28,129 bases of DNA, taken from UBA4292 sp002395865. GTDB taxonomy: Bacteria > Bacillota > Clostridia > Lachnospirales > Lachnospiraceae. Each line of letters begins with the position of its first letter. Within the stretch, counting starts at the first letter, position 1. Position numbers and translations under genes: made by a program. A model generated the notes under the pieces. The model ran no database searches and was not told the origin of the DNA. It saw nothing but the letters and a program-made list of their open reading frames with translations. Shown one piece after another: positions 1 through 7,314 of the stretch. The stretch is taken from contig CAMNBU010000030.1 in assembly GCA_946533395.1 (NCBI GenBank), positions 1-28,129 of the forward strand, in the 5' to 3' direction.

Positions 1-1060
1 TCTTTACGGGATATCGAAAAACTCTGTAAGACAGATATACGCTACATGTATCTTCTTGATGATATGAAGGCGCCTTCATTTGCTACGTTCGGAAACTTTA
101 TCCGAAATGAGTTGACTGACTCCATCGAGAGTATTTTCACAGCCGTAAATGCATATATCTTTGAGAAAGAACATGTAGATCTTGAGCACGCATACATTGA
201 CGGTACCAAGCTGGAAGCCAACGCCAATAAGTACACCTGGGTCTGGAAGAAATCTTGTATAAGAAACAGAGATAAAGTCTTTGCAAAGGTCTCTGAGCTT
301 ATAGATAAAATAAACTCCGAGCTTATTTATCAGGGAGTATGTATTGAGAAGCGTGAAGAGTATGCCGTCGAATATCTGGACGAGGTCATTTCTGTTTATC
401 AAAACATAACCGGCATTCATCCCGAACTGTTTATATCAGGAAGAGGTCACAGAAAGACCGGCGAGCAAAAGAATTATGAATGCCTTTGTAATTTCAGGGA
501 CAGATTAAAGGCTTACGCAAGGCACATACAGATATGCGGAGGAAGCAGAAACAGCTATTCAAAAACAGATCATGATGCCACATTTATGAGGGTGAAATCA
601 GACTATATGGGCAATGATCAGTTGCTGCCGGCATACAAACGGTGATCTTATCTGTCCAAACGGCGAGAGGTTCATATACAAATATGATCGTCATGTTCGT
701 GGAAACAAGTATGGACGAACTGAGGAGATCTATGAATGTGAGGATTGCGAGGGATGTCCATACAGAGAAGATTGTTGCAAACGTGAAAGCGGTAACAGAA
801 CGGCACGTTTAAACAGGGAGCTTACTTCATTTCACGAAGAAGTGATCCGTAACCTTGAAACGATTCACGGAGCGCTTCTATGCACAAACCGAAGCATTCA
901 ATCTGAAGGAACGTTCGGTGTCATAAAATGGGACCGTTCCTACAAAAGGTTGTTCCGCAGAGGCGAAAAAGCCGTAATTTTAGAGCTGACGCTGATTTCG
1001 TGTGGTTTTAATCTTTATAAATACCACAATAAACGGCATAGGCTATCAAGCGCAGCATAA
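1..1060 (+). pseudogene. IS1182-family transposase remnant, 5' partial and internally deleted
   Basis: This is the remains of a DDE transposase of the IS1182 type. Frame 1 is open from the window edge to the stop at 643-645 and carries the first catalytic Asp region (YIDGTKLEANANKYT). It runs to the motif HDATFMRVKSDYMGNDQLLPAY and then breaks. Frame 2 (614-1060) resumes with NGDLICPNGER, a Cys-rich segment (CEDCEGCPYREDCC), and the region expected to hold the catalytic Glu (QSEGTFGVIK). The block that normally lies between these pieces, including the second catalytic Asp, is missing; from memory of the family this is roughly 80-100 residues. The two halves join near 635-642 at a short AAC microhomology, which also shifts the frame. 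The protein cannot be active. The true start lies upstream of the window, so the Met at 46 is internal. Confidence 0.85.
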
Positions 1061-1169
1061 ATATCATGCGTAAAACAGCTGCTTCAAGAGCCTGTTTATT
1101 AACAGGCTTGTTTGGGTGCGTTGAAAAAAGATTAGAACCGGTCAAAAAATAATAACGACATAAAAATGT

Positions 1170-1209
1170 AGAGCTCCACCTCTTTTGAGGCAGAGCTCTT
1201 AGTTTTTAA
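1170..1209 (+). terminator. Imperfect hairpin with T-run after the transposase remnant
   Basis: AGAGCTC and CCTC pair with GAGG and GAGCTCT around a TTTT loop, with a two-base internal mismatch, followed by TTAGTTTTT. It would end plus-strand transcription from the insertion-sequence remnant. It may equally be structure belonging to the element's end. Confidence 0.5.
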
Positions 1210-1236
1210 GGCTGTTTTTTTACAGCCCCTTTTTTA
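1210..1236 (+). terminator. Hairpin GGCTGT/ACAGCC with T-run
   Basis: A 6-bp stem (1210-1215 with 1222-1227) has an all-T loop and is followed by CCCTTTTTT. It has the form of a plus-strand terminator and overlaps the presumed inverted-repeat tip of the insertion sequence. It also holds the TAA that ends the truncated parA on the other strand. Confidence 0.5.
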
Positions 1237-1675
1237 TCATACTGCAAGCGAATAATACTATTCTGATGACACTATAAATATCTCCTATAATATACTTGTA
1301 GTCATATTCTGCTTTGAGATATTCAACGATGCTCCGAAGCATGACCTCTCTGCTCATAGCATTTACCAGATTGATCTCCAGTGCCGACAATTCGATATTT
1401 GCAGGAATAAGATCCACACCTTCATCATGCTGGATGATGGTTTGTGTTAGAGAAAACGCCTTCTCCTCCATAACCTCTGACAACAGAGTGGATAGTGTAT
1501 ATTCAAGCCTGTCAGGCTCCCTGTATCCCAGACTGATCGTCATGGAGCCCTGGGGATCTCCGTCAATCAGCAAAACCTTATTTCCCTCTGCAGCCAATCC
1601 AATTCCAAGATTTACTGCTGTAGTGGTCTTTTCGACCCCACCTTTCTGATTTGCAACTTCTATAACCTTACACAT
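1220..1675 (-). pseudogene. Truncated ParA/Soj-type partition ATPase with a damaged P-loop
   Basis: The 151-residue product begins like a ParA/MinD-family ATPase of the kind that partitions plasmids and integrative elements. It has MCKVIEVANQKGGVEKTTTAVNLG, then LLIDGDPQGS, the Walker A' region. Two faults show decay. The deviant Walker A reads KGGVEKTTT where the family has KGGVGKTTT, a Gly-to-Glu change explained by one GGA-to-GAA transition. After about residue 128 (YDYKYIIGD) the family sequence stops, where ILIDCPPSLG-like residues are expected, and about 100 residues are lost. The last codons run into the insertion-sequence end. A good ribosome site (AAGGAGGG) precedes the ATG, and the DUF6462 gene ends 14 bp upstream. 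Confidence 0.8.
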
Positions 1676-1689
1676 GTTCTTTGCCCTCC

Positions 1690-1947
1690 TTAATCACTTT
1701 CCAGATCGCCGTACATCATTTCAATGTATTCATCCAGTTTTTCTGTGTTTACAAGCATTATTCTTCGAATTCGATATATCGCTTTTGCTTCCTTTGCAAG
1801 GTCCATAAATGCTTGAATTCCCATCGAATACAGGATCGCACCCTCGTCGTATCTAACCCACTTCTTTTTTCCACCGGGAATAGATCTTAAAACCTGATCA
1901 ATCCTTTCCTGCTTAGCCGGGTCGCTTGACATTCCTCTCATTCGCAT
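1690..1947 (-). CDS. DUF6462-like small protein of mobile elements
   Basis: The 85-residue product has the pattern KKWVRYDEGAILYSMG, then FMDLAKEAKAIYRIRRIMLVN, then a short helix (TEKLDEYIEMM). I recognise this as DUF6462, a small family of unknown function common in integrative elements of Clostridia. The layout resembles an excisionase or MerR-like DNA-binding fold, which is inference. The start is set by TAATG overlap: its ATG (1947-1945) overlaps the stop of the upstream paralogue, and GGAGG lies about 10 nt before it. It looks intact, unlike its neighbours, and parA follows after 14 bp. Confidence 0.7.
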   Translation of the reverse strand: MRMRGMSSDPAKQERIDQVLRSIPGGKKKWVRYDEGAILYSMGIQAFMDLAKEAKAIYRIRRIMLVNTEKLDEYIEMMYGDLESD

Positions 1948-2198
1948 TATTCATTTCCTCCTTCCATATCAATAGCAGATTCAAGATAAGCATCCAGAAT
2001 ATCCAGATCGACAACCACTTTCTTCTTGATCTGAATATTGGCACCGGCCTCTTTGCAAAGCCTCACAAATGAGTAATAGTTCAGCGAATACATTCCCGCA
2101 CCGAGACCGTAAGTGGTGTATCTTTTCTTTCTTCATTTAAGATACTGATCCAGATCCGGACCTTTTCTGAGTTTCCGAACCAAATCCTTGTTTGTCAT
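1947..2198 (-). pseudogene. Second DUF6462-like gene interrupted by an in-frame TGA
   Basis: Reading from ATG at 2198, the frame encodes MTNKDLVRKLRKGPDLDQYLK. It then meets TGA at 2135-2133 and continues in the same frame for 61 more codons: RKKRYTTYGLGAGMYSLNYY, then a SFVRLCKEAGANIQIKKKVVVD stretch and a DILDAYLES helix. The second part matches the layout of the downstream 85-residue DUF6462-like protein (Y-x-x-GAxMYSx, LxKEAxAxx, a valine-rich strand, a final helix). A single CGA-to-TGA or AGA-to-TGA change would explain the stop. A GGAAGGAG ribosome site precedes the ATG. Each half is too short to stand out as an open frame. Confidence 0.65.
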
Positions 2199-2516
2199 CT
2201 GTTTCTCCTTCCTTTTGACAATCAACAGTTACAGTCCCAATCACAAAAAAAGGCACCTACCATAGTATTTCTACTAAAGTAAGTGCCTGTTACATACTAT
2301 CCTAAGCTGTTCCTTCGGATACTATACCTGTATTTTCATTAGGCTTCGCTCCTGGTATACGTGATGTTCCGTGGCATTCCACGAGCGATTTTGCAATTTT
2401 TACATAAACTTCCGTGAGCGTCCACTTTGTGACTCGGGATCTGGGTCGAACCCGATCATTCCGACCTGCGACAACTGTTTCCGTCTCGCCACGTCACGCT
2501 GTGTCCTAGTCCGTCT
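2199..2516. other. Intergenic region between mobile remnant and lysS
   Basis: This holds a strong minus-strand hairpin terminator (2245-2288) and, from 2289 to 2516, DNA with no convincing gene. A start-less minus-strand frame of about 64 codons ends at TAG near 2305. It contains VYVKIAKSLVECHGTSRIPG and reads like coding residue or conserved element-end DNA. A GGGTTCGACCC palindrome sits near 2440. This is probably the outer end of the decayed element abutting lysS. Confidence 0.4.
2245..2288 (-). terminator. Strong rho-independent terminator with GAAA loop
   Basis: Positions 2272-2288 and 2251-2267 form a 17-bp stem with two G-U pairs and one T-T mismatch. On the minus strand the loop is GAAA, and about seven T residues follow. 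It lies 229 bp past the lysS stop and 47 bp before the broken DUF6462 gene, so it could end lysS transcription or shield the mobile module. Confidence 0.75.
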
Positions 2517-4109
2517 TTATAGCGATTTCAAAGTCGGGAACAGCAGCACGTCCCTTATGGAAGGGCTGTCGGTGAGGAGCATGACGAGTCTGTCAATGCC
2601 GTAGCCGATACCTCCTGTGGGGGGCATACCGATCTCGAGGGCATTTAAGAAGTCCTCGTCGGTGTGATTGGCCTCCTCATCTCCTGCTGCGGCCGCAGCA
2701 TCCTGCGCCTTGAATCTCTCCCTCTGGTCGATGGGATCGTTGAGCTCGGAGTATGCGTTGCACATCTCCCATGTGTTGATGAAGAGCTCGAATCTCTCCA
2801 CCTTCTCGGGATCGGAGGGCTTTCTCTTGGTAAGAGGTGAAATAGCCACGGGATGGTCCATTATAAAGGTAGGCTGGATGAGCTTCTCCTCGCAGAACTC
2901 CTCAAAGAAGAGATTGATTATATCGCCCTTCGTGTGTCTGTCCTCGAACTCGACATGGTGCTCCTTCGCGATGGCCTTGGCCTCCTCATCGGTGGCTACG
3001 GTATCGAAATCGACACCTGCGTACTTCTTGACAGCCTCTGTCATGGTCATGCGCGCAAAGGGCTTTCCGAGGTCGATCTCTATGCCGTTATAGGTGATGA
3101 CGGGTGAACCGTTCACCTTCTCGGCCAGATATCTGAACATGCTCTCTGTGAGCTCCATCATGCCGTTATAGTCTGTATACGCCTGATACAGCTCCATGAG
3201 CGTAAATTCAGGGTTGTGCCTCGTATCCACGCCCTCATTGCGGAATACTCTTCCGATCTCGTAAACGCGCTCAAGACCGCCCACGATGAGTCTCTTGAGA
3301 TAGAGCTCAAGGGAAATGCGCAGCCTTACGTCCTCATCGAGCGCGTTGTAATGCGTTTCGAAAGGTCTGGCTGCCGCACCGCCCGCATTTGAAACGAGCA
3401 TGGGTGTCTCGACCTCCATGAAGTCCCTGCCCTCAAGGAAGCGTCTTATCTCGCGGATGATGGCCGAACGCTTCTCGAATGTCCTTCTGCTGTCGGCGTT
3501 CATTATGAGATCCACATACCTCTGCCTGTAACGCATATCCGTGTCGGTGAGGCCATGGAACTTCTCGGGAAGTATCTGAAGGCTCTTTGAGAGAAGCTTG
3601 ATCTCTGAAGCGTGAACCGATACTTCTCCCGTCATGGTCCTGAATAGGAAGCCCTTCACGCCGAAGATATCGCCTATGTCGGACTTCTTAAACTCCGCAT
3701 AGGGCTCCTCGCCTATCGAATCCTTCGATACGTATATCTGGATATTGCCGTTTCTGTCCTGTATATTTGCAAATGATGCCTTGCCCATGACGCGCTTGAA
3801 CATCATTCTGCCTGCGATGGAGACATTTATCGGCTGTGCGTCCATGATCTCTCGGCGCTCGTTGTAATCCGCCTTCACTGCCGCGCGCGCCTCCTCCTCG
3901 GACATGCCCTCGGTATCGACCGCGGGGCGATCCCCCAGGATCTCCTTCTCGTGCGCTGTGTAGAGCTCTATGCACTCCGTTGAATGATGTGTCTGGTCAT
4001 AGACCGTTATCTGAAAAGGGTCTCTGCCGGCCTCCTGCAATGCGGCGAGCTTGTCTCGCCTTACCTTAAGGAGCTGGCCGATGTCCTGTTCCTGTGTGTT
4101 ACCTGCCAT
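2517..4109 (-). CDS. lysS: Lysyl-tRNA synthetase, class II
   Basis: This enzyme charges tRNA-Lys with lysine in the cytoplasm. The 530-residue product has an N-terminal anticodon-binding OB fold (about residues 90-175). The class II core follows, with motif 1 around FMEVETPMLVSNAGGAAARP, motif 2 at EIGRVFRNEGVDTRHNPEFT, and motif 3 at GIGYGIDRLVML near the C-terminus. It is slightly longer than the usual 490-510 residues. About 30 extra acidic or charged residues (EGMSEEEARAAVKADYNERR) lie before the OB fold. It ends at LLFPTLKSL, directly after motif 3, with no C-terminal extension. It is co-transcribed with greA 11 bp upstream. The mobile debris begins downstream of its stop. Confidence 0.97.
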   Translation of the reverse strand: MAGNTQEQDIGQLLKVRRDKLAALQEAGRDPFQITVYDQTHHSTECIELYTAHEKEILGDRPAVDTEGMSEEEARAAVKADYNERREIMDAQPINVSIAGRMMFKRVMGKASFANIQDRNGNIQIYVSKDSIGEEPYAEFKKSDIGDIFGVKGFLFRTMTGEVSVHASEIKLLSKSLQILPEKFHGLTDTDMRYRQRYVDLIMNADSRRTFEKRSAIIREIRRFLEGRDFMEVETPMLVSNAGGAAARPFETHYNALDEDVRLRISLELYLKRLIVGGLERVYEIGRVFRNEGVDTRHNPEFTLMELYQAYTDYNGMMELTESMFRYLAEKVNGSPVITYNGIEIDLGKPFARMTMTEAVKKYAGVDFDTVATDEEAKAIAKEHHVEFEDRHTKGDIINLFFEEFCEEKLIQPTFIMDHPVAISPLTKRKPSDPEKVERFELFINTWEMCNAYSELNDPIDQRERFKAQDAAAAAGDEEANHTDEDFLNALEIGMPPTGGIGYGIDRLVMLLTDSPSIRDVLLFPTLKSL

Positions 4110-4120
4110 ATTAAACCTCT

Positions 4121-4606
4121 TTATAAGCCCTCATTATGCGCTACGGAGATGATCCTGTACTTATTGATGCCCGCCGCGGTCTCCACCTCGACCTCATCTC
4201 CTGCGCTTCTGCCCATGAGAGCCTCGCCCACAGGGCACTCATTGCTTATGCGGTTCTCGAATACGCTGACCTCGGAAGTACCCACGATATAATAGGTGAC
4301 CTCCTCGTCGAACTCCTCGTCATATACCTTTACCACGCTGCCGACATGCACCTTGTTGTGGTCGATCTCATCGACATCAACTACTTCGGCGTTCTTGATC
4401 AGATCCTCGAGTTCCTCGATTCTGGCCTCGATCTCGCGCTGCTCCTCCTTCGCCGCGTCGTACTCGGCGTTCTCGGACAAATCGCCCTGCTCCCTGGCCT
4501 CCTTTATCTTCTGCGCATTCTCTCTGCGCCTTACGGTCTTCAGCTCTTCAAGCTCGTTCTCCATCTGTCTGAGGCCTTCATAGGTCATCAGCTTCTTCTC
4601 TGCCAT
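4121..4606 (-). CDS. greA: Transcription elongation factor GreA
   Basis: GreA binds RNA polymerase and rescues backtracked complexes by stimulating cleavage of the nascent RNA. The 161-residue product has the usual length. An N-terminal antiparallel coiled coil (residues 5-77) carries the conserved tip EAREQGDLSENAEYDAAKEEQ. A C-terminal FKBP-like domain (about 83-158) follows, with VGSVVKVYDEE and SNECPVGEALMGRSAGDEVEV. The ATG has GGAGG six bases upstream, and a good promoter lies 46-75 bp before it. lysS follows after 11 bp, so the two form a unit, as in many Firmicutes. Confidence 0.97.
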   Translation of the reverse strand: MAEKKLMTYEGLRQMENELEELKTVRRRENAQKIKEAREQGDLSENAEYDAAKEEQREIEARIEELEDLIKNAEVVDVDEIDHNKVHVGSVVKVYDEEFDEEVTYYIVGTSEVSVFENRISNECPVGEALMGRSAGDEVEVETAAGINKYRIISVAHNEGL

Positions 4607-4651
4607 ATCTTCCTCCGTATTCTGCCTGAGTGTTCAGGACATAATGAAGTG

Positions 4652-4680
4652 ATTATAATAAACTCTCTGCAAAAATTCAA
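4652..4680 (-). promoter_or_regulatory. Promoter of greA-lysS
   Basis: On the minus strand, TTGAAT (4680-4675), a 17-bp spacer and TATAAT (4657-4652) match a housekeeping sigma-A promoter. It sits between dusB and greA, so greA-lysS can be transcribed independently of the upstream genes. A small CCTGA/TCAGG hairpin (4625-4638) lies in the leader. Confidence 0.8.
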
Positions 4681-4690
4681 GAGCATTTTA

Positions 4691-5650
4691 TCACAACTGT
4701 GCCTCCAAAAGCAGGTTTTTCACCTCTTCGGCGGTGGAAATCGCATTTACCGCGCGTCTTATAGCCGATGCGCCCCTTATACCGGTTACATACCACGCCA
4801 TGTGCTTTCGCATCTCCTGAACGGCTATGTACTCGCCCTTGTACTCTACCTCCATGTCAAGATGCCGAAGAATAACATTCCTTATCTCCTGCCACGAGGG
4901 TCTCTCCGGCTCACGGCCGGTACTTAAAAACCCGTTTATCTGCGAGAATATCCACGGATTTCCTCTGGCGGCTCTGGCCACCATGACCATGTCGCAGCCG
5001 GTGTAGTCCATCATATGCTTCGCGTCCTGCCCTGAGGCTATGTCACCATTTCCTATGACCGGTATGGACACCGCTTCCTTCACTCTCCTGATACACTCGA
5101 GATCGGCCTGTCCCGTGTAATACTGGCTTCTGGTCCTTCCGTGTACTGCGACAGCCGCTGCTCCGGCCGCCTCGACGACCTTCGCAATCTCTGCGGCATT
5201 TTCATCCTGCACCGTAAATCCGCGGCGTATCTTTACTGTGACCGGCTTGGACGAGGCCTTCACCATGGCGGATACTATCCTGTACACCAGCTCCGGATCC
5301 TTCATGAGAGCGCTTCCCTCGCCGTTGTTCACCACCTTCGGCACGGGGCATCCCATGTTAAGATCTATCAGATCCCACGGTCCCTCGCTGCAGGCCGAAG
5401 CCTGCTCGGCAAGTATCTCCGGATCCGAACCGAACAGCTGAAGCGCTATAGGGTGCTCGCCCGGCACAGTCTCCATCAGGCTCTGTGTGTTTTCGTTCTT
5501 AAAATGAAGCGCCTTCGCGCTCACCATCTCGGTGTACAAAAGCCCGCAGCCCTGCTCCCTGCACAAAATGCGAAATGGCAGGTCTGTGATCCCTGCCATA
5601 GGCCCAAGCGCCACCGGATGTTCAATTTTACAATTACCTATCAAGACCAT
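4691..5650 (-). CDS. dusB: tRNA-dihydrouridine synthase, DusB type
   Basis: This FMN-dependent enzyme reduces uridine to dihydrouridine in tRNA. The 319-residue product shows the Dus TIM barrel: LGPMAGITDLPFRILCRE at the N-terminus, DLNMGCPVPKVV with the catalytic Cys at 101, VTVKIRRGF, AVAVHGRTRSQYYTGQAD, PVIGNGDI, and MVARAARGNPWIF. The C-terminal helical domain is present (YKGEYIAVQEMRKHMAWY). It starts 10 bp after the DUF6145-type gene, in the run that begins at argF. Confidence 0.95.
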   Translation of the reverse strand: MVLIGNCKIEHPVALGPMAGITDLPFRILCREQGCGLLYTEMVSAKALHFKNENTQSLMETVPGEHPIALQLFGSDPEILAEQASACSEGPWDLIDLNMGCPVPKVVNNGEGSALMKDPELVYRIVSAMVKASSKPVTVKIRRGFTVQDENAAEIAKVVEAAGAAAVAVHGRTRSQYYTGQADLECIRRVKEAVSIPVIGNGDIASGQDAKHMMDYTGCDMVMVARAARGNPWIFSQINGFLSTGREPERPSWQEIRNVILRHLDMEVEYKGEYIAVQEMRKHMAWYVTGIRGASAIRRAVNAISTAEEVKNLLLEAQL

Positions 5651-5660
5651 GTCCGGTTCC

Positions 5661-6017
5661 CTACTCTGTTTCCTCCGGAGGCAGATTCAAAAACTTCACT
5701 CTGTAATAATTGCCGAGAGCCTCGAAGAGCTCCCTGTTCTCCCTCTCTATGCGCCTTCCGATAAGCCCCGCGCTTATCTCATCGTAGTAGAAGTCATTCT
5801 CGTCGGGTATGCTTATCAGACTCAGTTCACCGTCCTCGGCGAACCTGTAGGCCGCGATACCTCCGACCTCCTCGACATAAGCCACGCAGATCTTCTGAAG
5901 CTCCTCGAGTATGCTCGCGGGAAGGGATGCATACAGCTTATTCAGATAATACTTCTGTGTGTAGGAGTTGGCGGCTGCAAGCACGCTCTCGTCCTCCTCG
6001 ATATTCAGATCAGACAT
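5661..6017 (-). CDS. DUF6145-like conserved protein
   Basis: This is an acidic protein of 118 residues with no signal or membrane segment, so it is likely cytoplasmic. The core reads AANSYTQKYYLNKLYASLPASI, then a helix LEELQKICVAYVEEVGGIAA, then DFYYDEISAGLI and a C-terminal helix ending YYRVKFLNLPPEE. I recognise it as DUF6145, a family of unknown function in Lachnospiraceae found next to birA and dusB. Its ATG overlaps the end of birA by 8 bp and dusB follows after 10 bp, so translation is probably coupled. The conserved placement suggests a link to one neighbour, but nothing in the sequence gives a reaction. Confidence 0.75.
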   Translation of the reverse strand: MSDLNIEEDESVLAAANSYTQKYYLNKLYASLPASILEELQKICVAYVEEVGGIAAYRFAEDGELSLISIPDENDFYYDEISAGLIGRRIERENRELFEALGNYYRVKFLNLPPEETE

Positions 6018-6996
6018 ATCCGTATAGACCTCTCACACTGACCTCACCGCAGTAGATGTGCTCCTTCTTACCGCCGAAATCGACGATGAGCTTGCCTCTC
6101 TCATCGATACCCTTCGCAACGCCGATCCTCTCTACGTCCTTCTCGACTATCTTCACCTCTTTACCGGTATTTACAAGAAGCTTCTCGTACTCCTTCTTCA
6201 TAGGCTTAAGATTGCCTGCGCTCATGAATGCGTCATAATACTTCTCAAAGCTGTTGAGTATACATGCTACGAGCTCGTTCCTGTTCAGGGAAAGACCCGT
6301 CTCCATGGCGATGGATGTCGCGTCGGGCAATCCGTCTATCTTGGTCTCGAGGACATTTACACCTATCCCCATGACTACGTACGACACCTTGGAGAACTCC
6401 ATGCTAAGCTCTGTGAGTATCCCGCATACCTTCTTGCCGTCCACGACAACGTCGTTCGGCCACTTTATGCAAGCGTCCACACCGAACTTTCTGAGTGCGT
6501 CGGCGACTGCTATCGCTCCGACCAGTGTGAGCATGCTGGCGTCATCCGGAACGATGTCGGGTCTCATGAGGAAGCTCATGGCTATGCTTCCGTCCTTATG
6601 TGTCACCCACTCCCTGCCCTTGCGGCCTCTGCCCTGGGTCTGCTGATCTGTAACCACCGTAAATCCGTGGGGCGCACCATCCTCTGCCTTCCTCTTTACG
6701 TACGCGTTGGTGGAATCCACCTTCTTGATGCACTCGAGGCTTCTTCCGAACACTTTCGTATTCAGCTTGTCATCAATGGCCTCGCAGTTGATATCCCAGG
6801 TCTCCTCCACGAGCCTGTAGCCCTTACGCGTTACACCCTCGATGGTGTAGCCCTCATCCTTCAGATCGCACACTGCCTTCCACACTATGGTCCTGCTGAC
6901 ACCCAGCTCCCTGCAGATAGACTCACCCGATATAAAGCCGTCGTGGCTTCTCAGTGTGGCCAGTACTATTTCCTTGGTATTGCTTCTCTTTCTCAC
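6010..6996 (-). CDS. birA: Bifunctional biotin ligase and biotin operon repressor BirA
   Basis: BirA activates biotin with ATP and attaches it to biotin-dependent enzymes. With its DNA-binding domain it also represses biotin genes. The 328-residue product starts with a winged helix (about residues 8-65), with the HTH ICRELGVSRTIVWKAVCDL and the wing YTIEGVTRKGYRLVE. The ligase core has the biotinyl-AMP loop GRGRKGREW, then MSFLMRP, KWPNDVVVDGKKVCGILTE and VMGIGVNV. A C-terminal SH3-like domain follows (about 280-328). Presence of the HTH marks it as the regulatory class. It starts 21 bp after the small membrane-protein gene. No biotin-synthesis gene is in this window. Confidence 0.95.
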   Translation of the reverse strand: MRKRSNTKEIVLATLRSHDGFISGESICRELGVSRTIVWKAVCDLKDEGYTIEGVTRKGYRLVEETWDINCEAIDDKLNTKVFGRSLECIKKVDSTNAYVKRKAEDGAPHGFTVVTDQQTQGRGRKGREWVTHKDGSIAMSFLMRPDIVPDDASMLTLVGAIAVADALRKFGVDACIKWPNDVVVDGKKVCGILTELSMEFSKVSYVVMGIGVNVLETKIDGLPDATSIAMETGLSLNRNELVACILNSFEKYYDAFMSAGNLKPMKKEYEKLLVNTGKEVKIVEKDVERIGVAKGIDERGKLIVDFGGKKEHIYCGEVSVRGLYGYV

Positions 6997-7017
6997 GTTT
7001 GTATCCTGCCCTTTCAG

Positions 7018-7314
7018 CTATATTGCCGCGAGCAGAGCCACGATCCCTATCAGCGCCAGTACTGCGGCCGCTGCGAACATGGCTATTGCTCCCGGATAAT
7101 CCTTTCTGTTTCTGTCGTCTCTCACAAGACGGCTCATTCCTTCTATGATCCTGCTAACGGCCGCAAAAAGAAAGCAGGCCGCAAACATAAATCTCCAGGA
7201 TTCGTATGTAAAAATCGTCAGTACGCAGAGACCGATCGAGATGACGGCAAAAACGGTGCTTATCACCTGAGCCGCGCTCTTCTTCTCCCTGCCGAGGCTG
7301 AATTCCCTGTCCAT
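7018..7314 (-). CDS. Small membrane protein of unknown function
   Basis: This is a 98-residue protein with a short charged N-terminus (MDREFSLGREKK). It has three or four hydrophobic segments: VISTVFAVISIGLCVLTIF, FMFAACFLFAAVSRIIEGM, and AIAMFAAAAVLALIGIVALL at the extreme C-terminus. A basic loop RLVRDDRNRKDY precedes the last segment. I assign no function; similar small proteins occur in Lachnospiraceae (possibly DUF6637, uncertain). The ATG at 7314 is preferred because it overlaps the argF stop as TAATG, which suggests coupling. An ATG nine codons upstream, inside argF, is the alternative. Confidence 0.65.
   Translation of the reverse strand: MDREFSLGREKKSAAQVISTVFAVISIGLCVLTIFTYESWRFMFAACFLFAAVSRIIEGMSRLVRDDRNRKDYPGAIAMFAAAAVLALIGIVALLAAI

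Larger units (their letters stand above)
1..1229 (+). mobile_element. IS1182-like insertion sequence remnant with probable right end
   Basis: The broken transposase is followed by about 170 bp of non-coding DNA ending in a hairpin. Read from the minus strand, that end begins GGGGCTGTAAAAAAACAGCC. A GGGGCTGT-type tip is common at the outer end of such insertion sequences, so I infer the right terminus at about 1229. The left end is outside the window, so the inverted repeat cannot be confirmed. The truncated parA reads into this end and takes its stop codon from it. Confidence 0.5.

Noticed and set aside
2430..2465. tRNA-like T-arm signal (GGGTTCGACCC on the minus strand)
   Set aside because: No acceptor, D or anticodon arm can be built around it and no CCA end is present.
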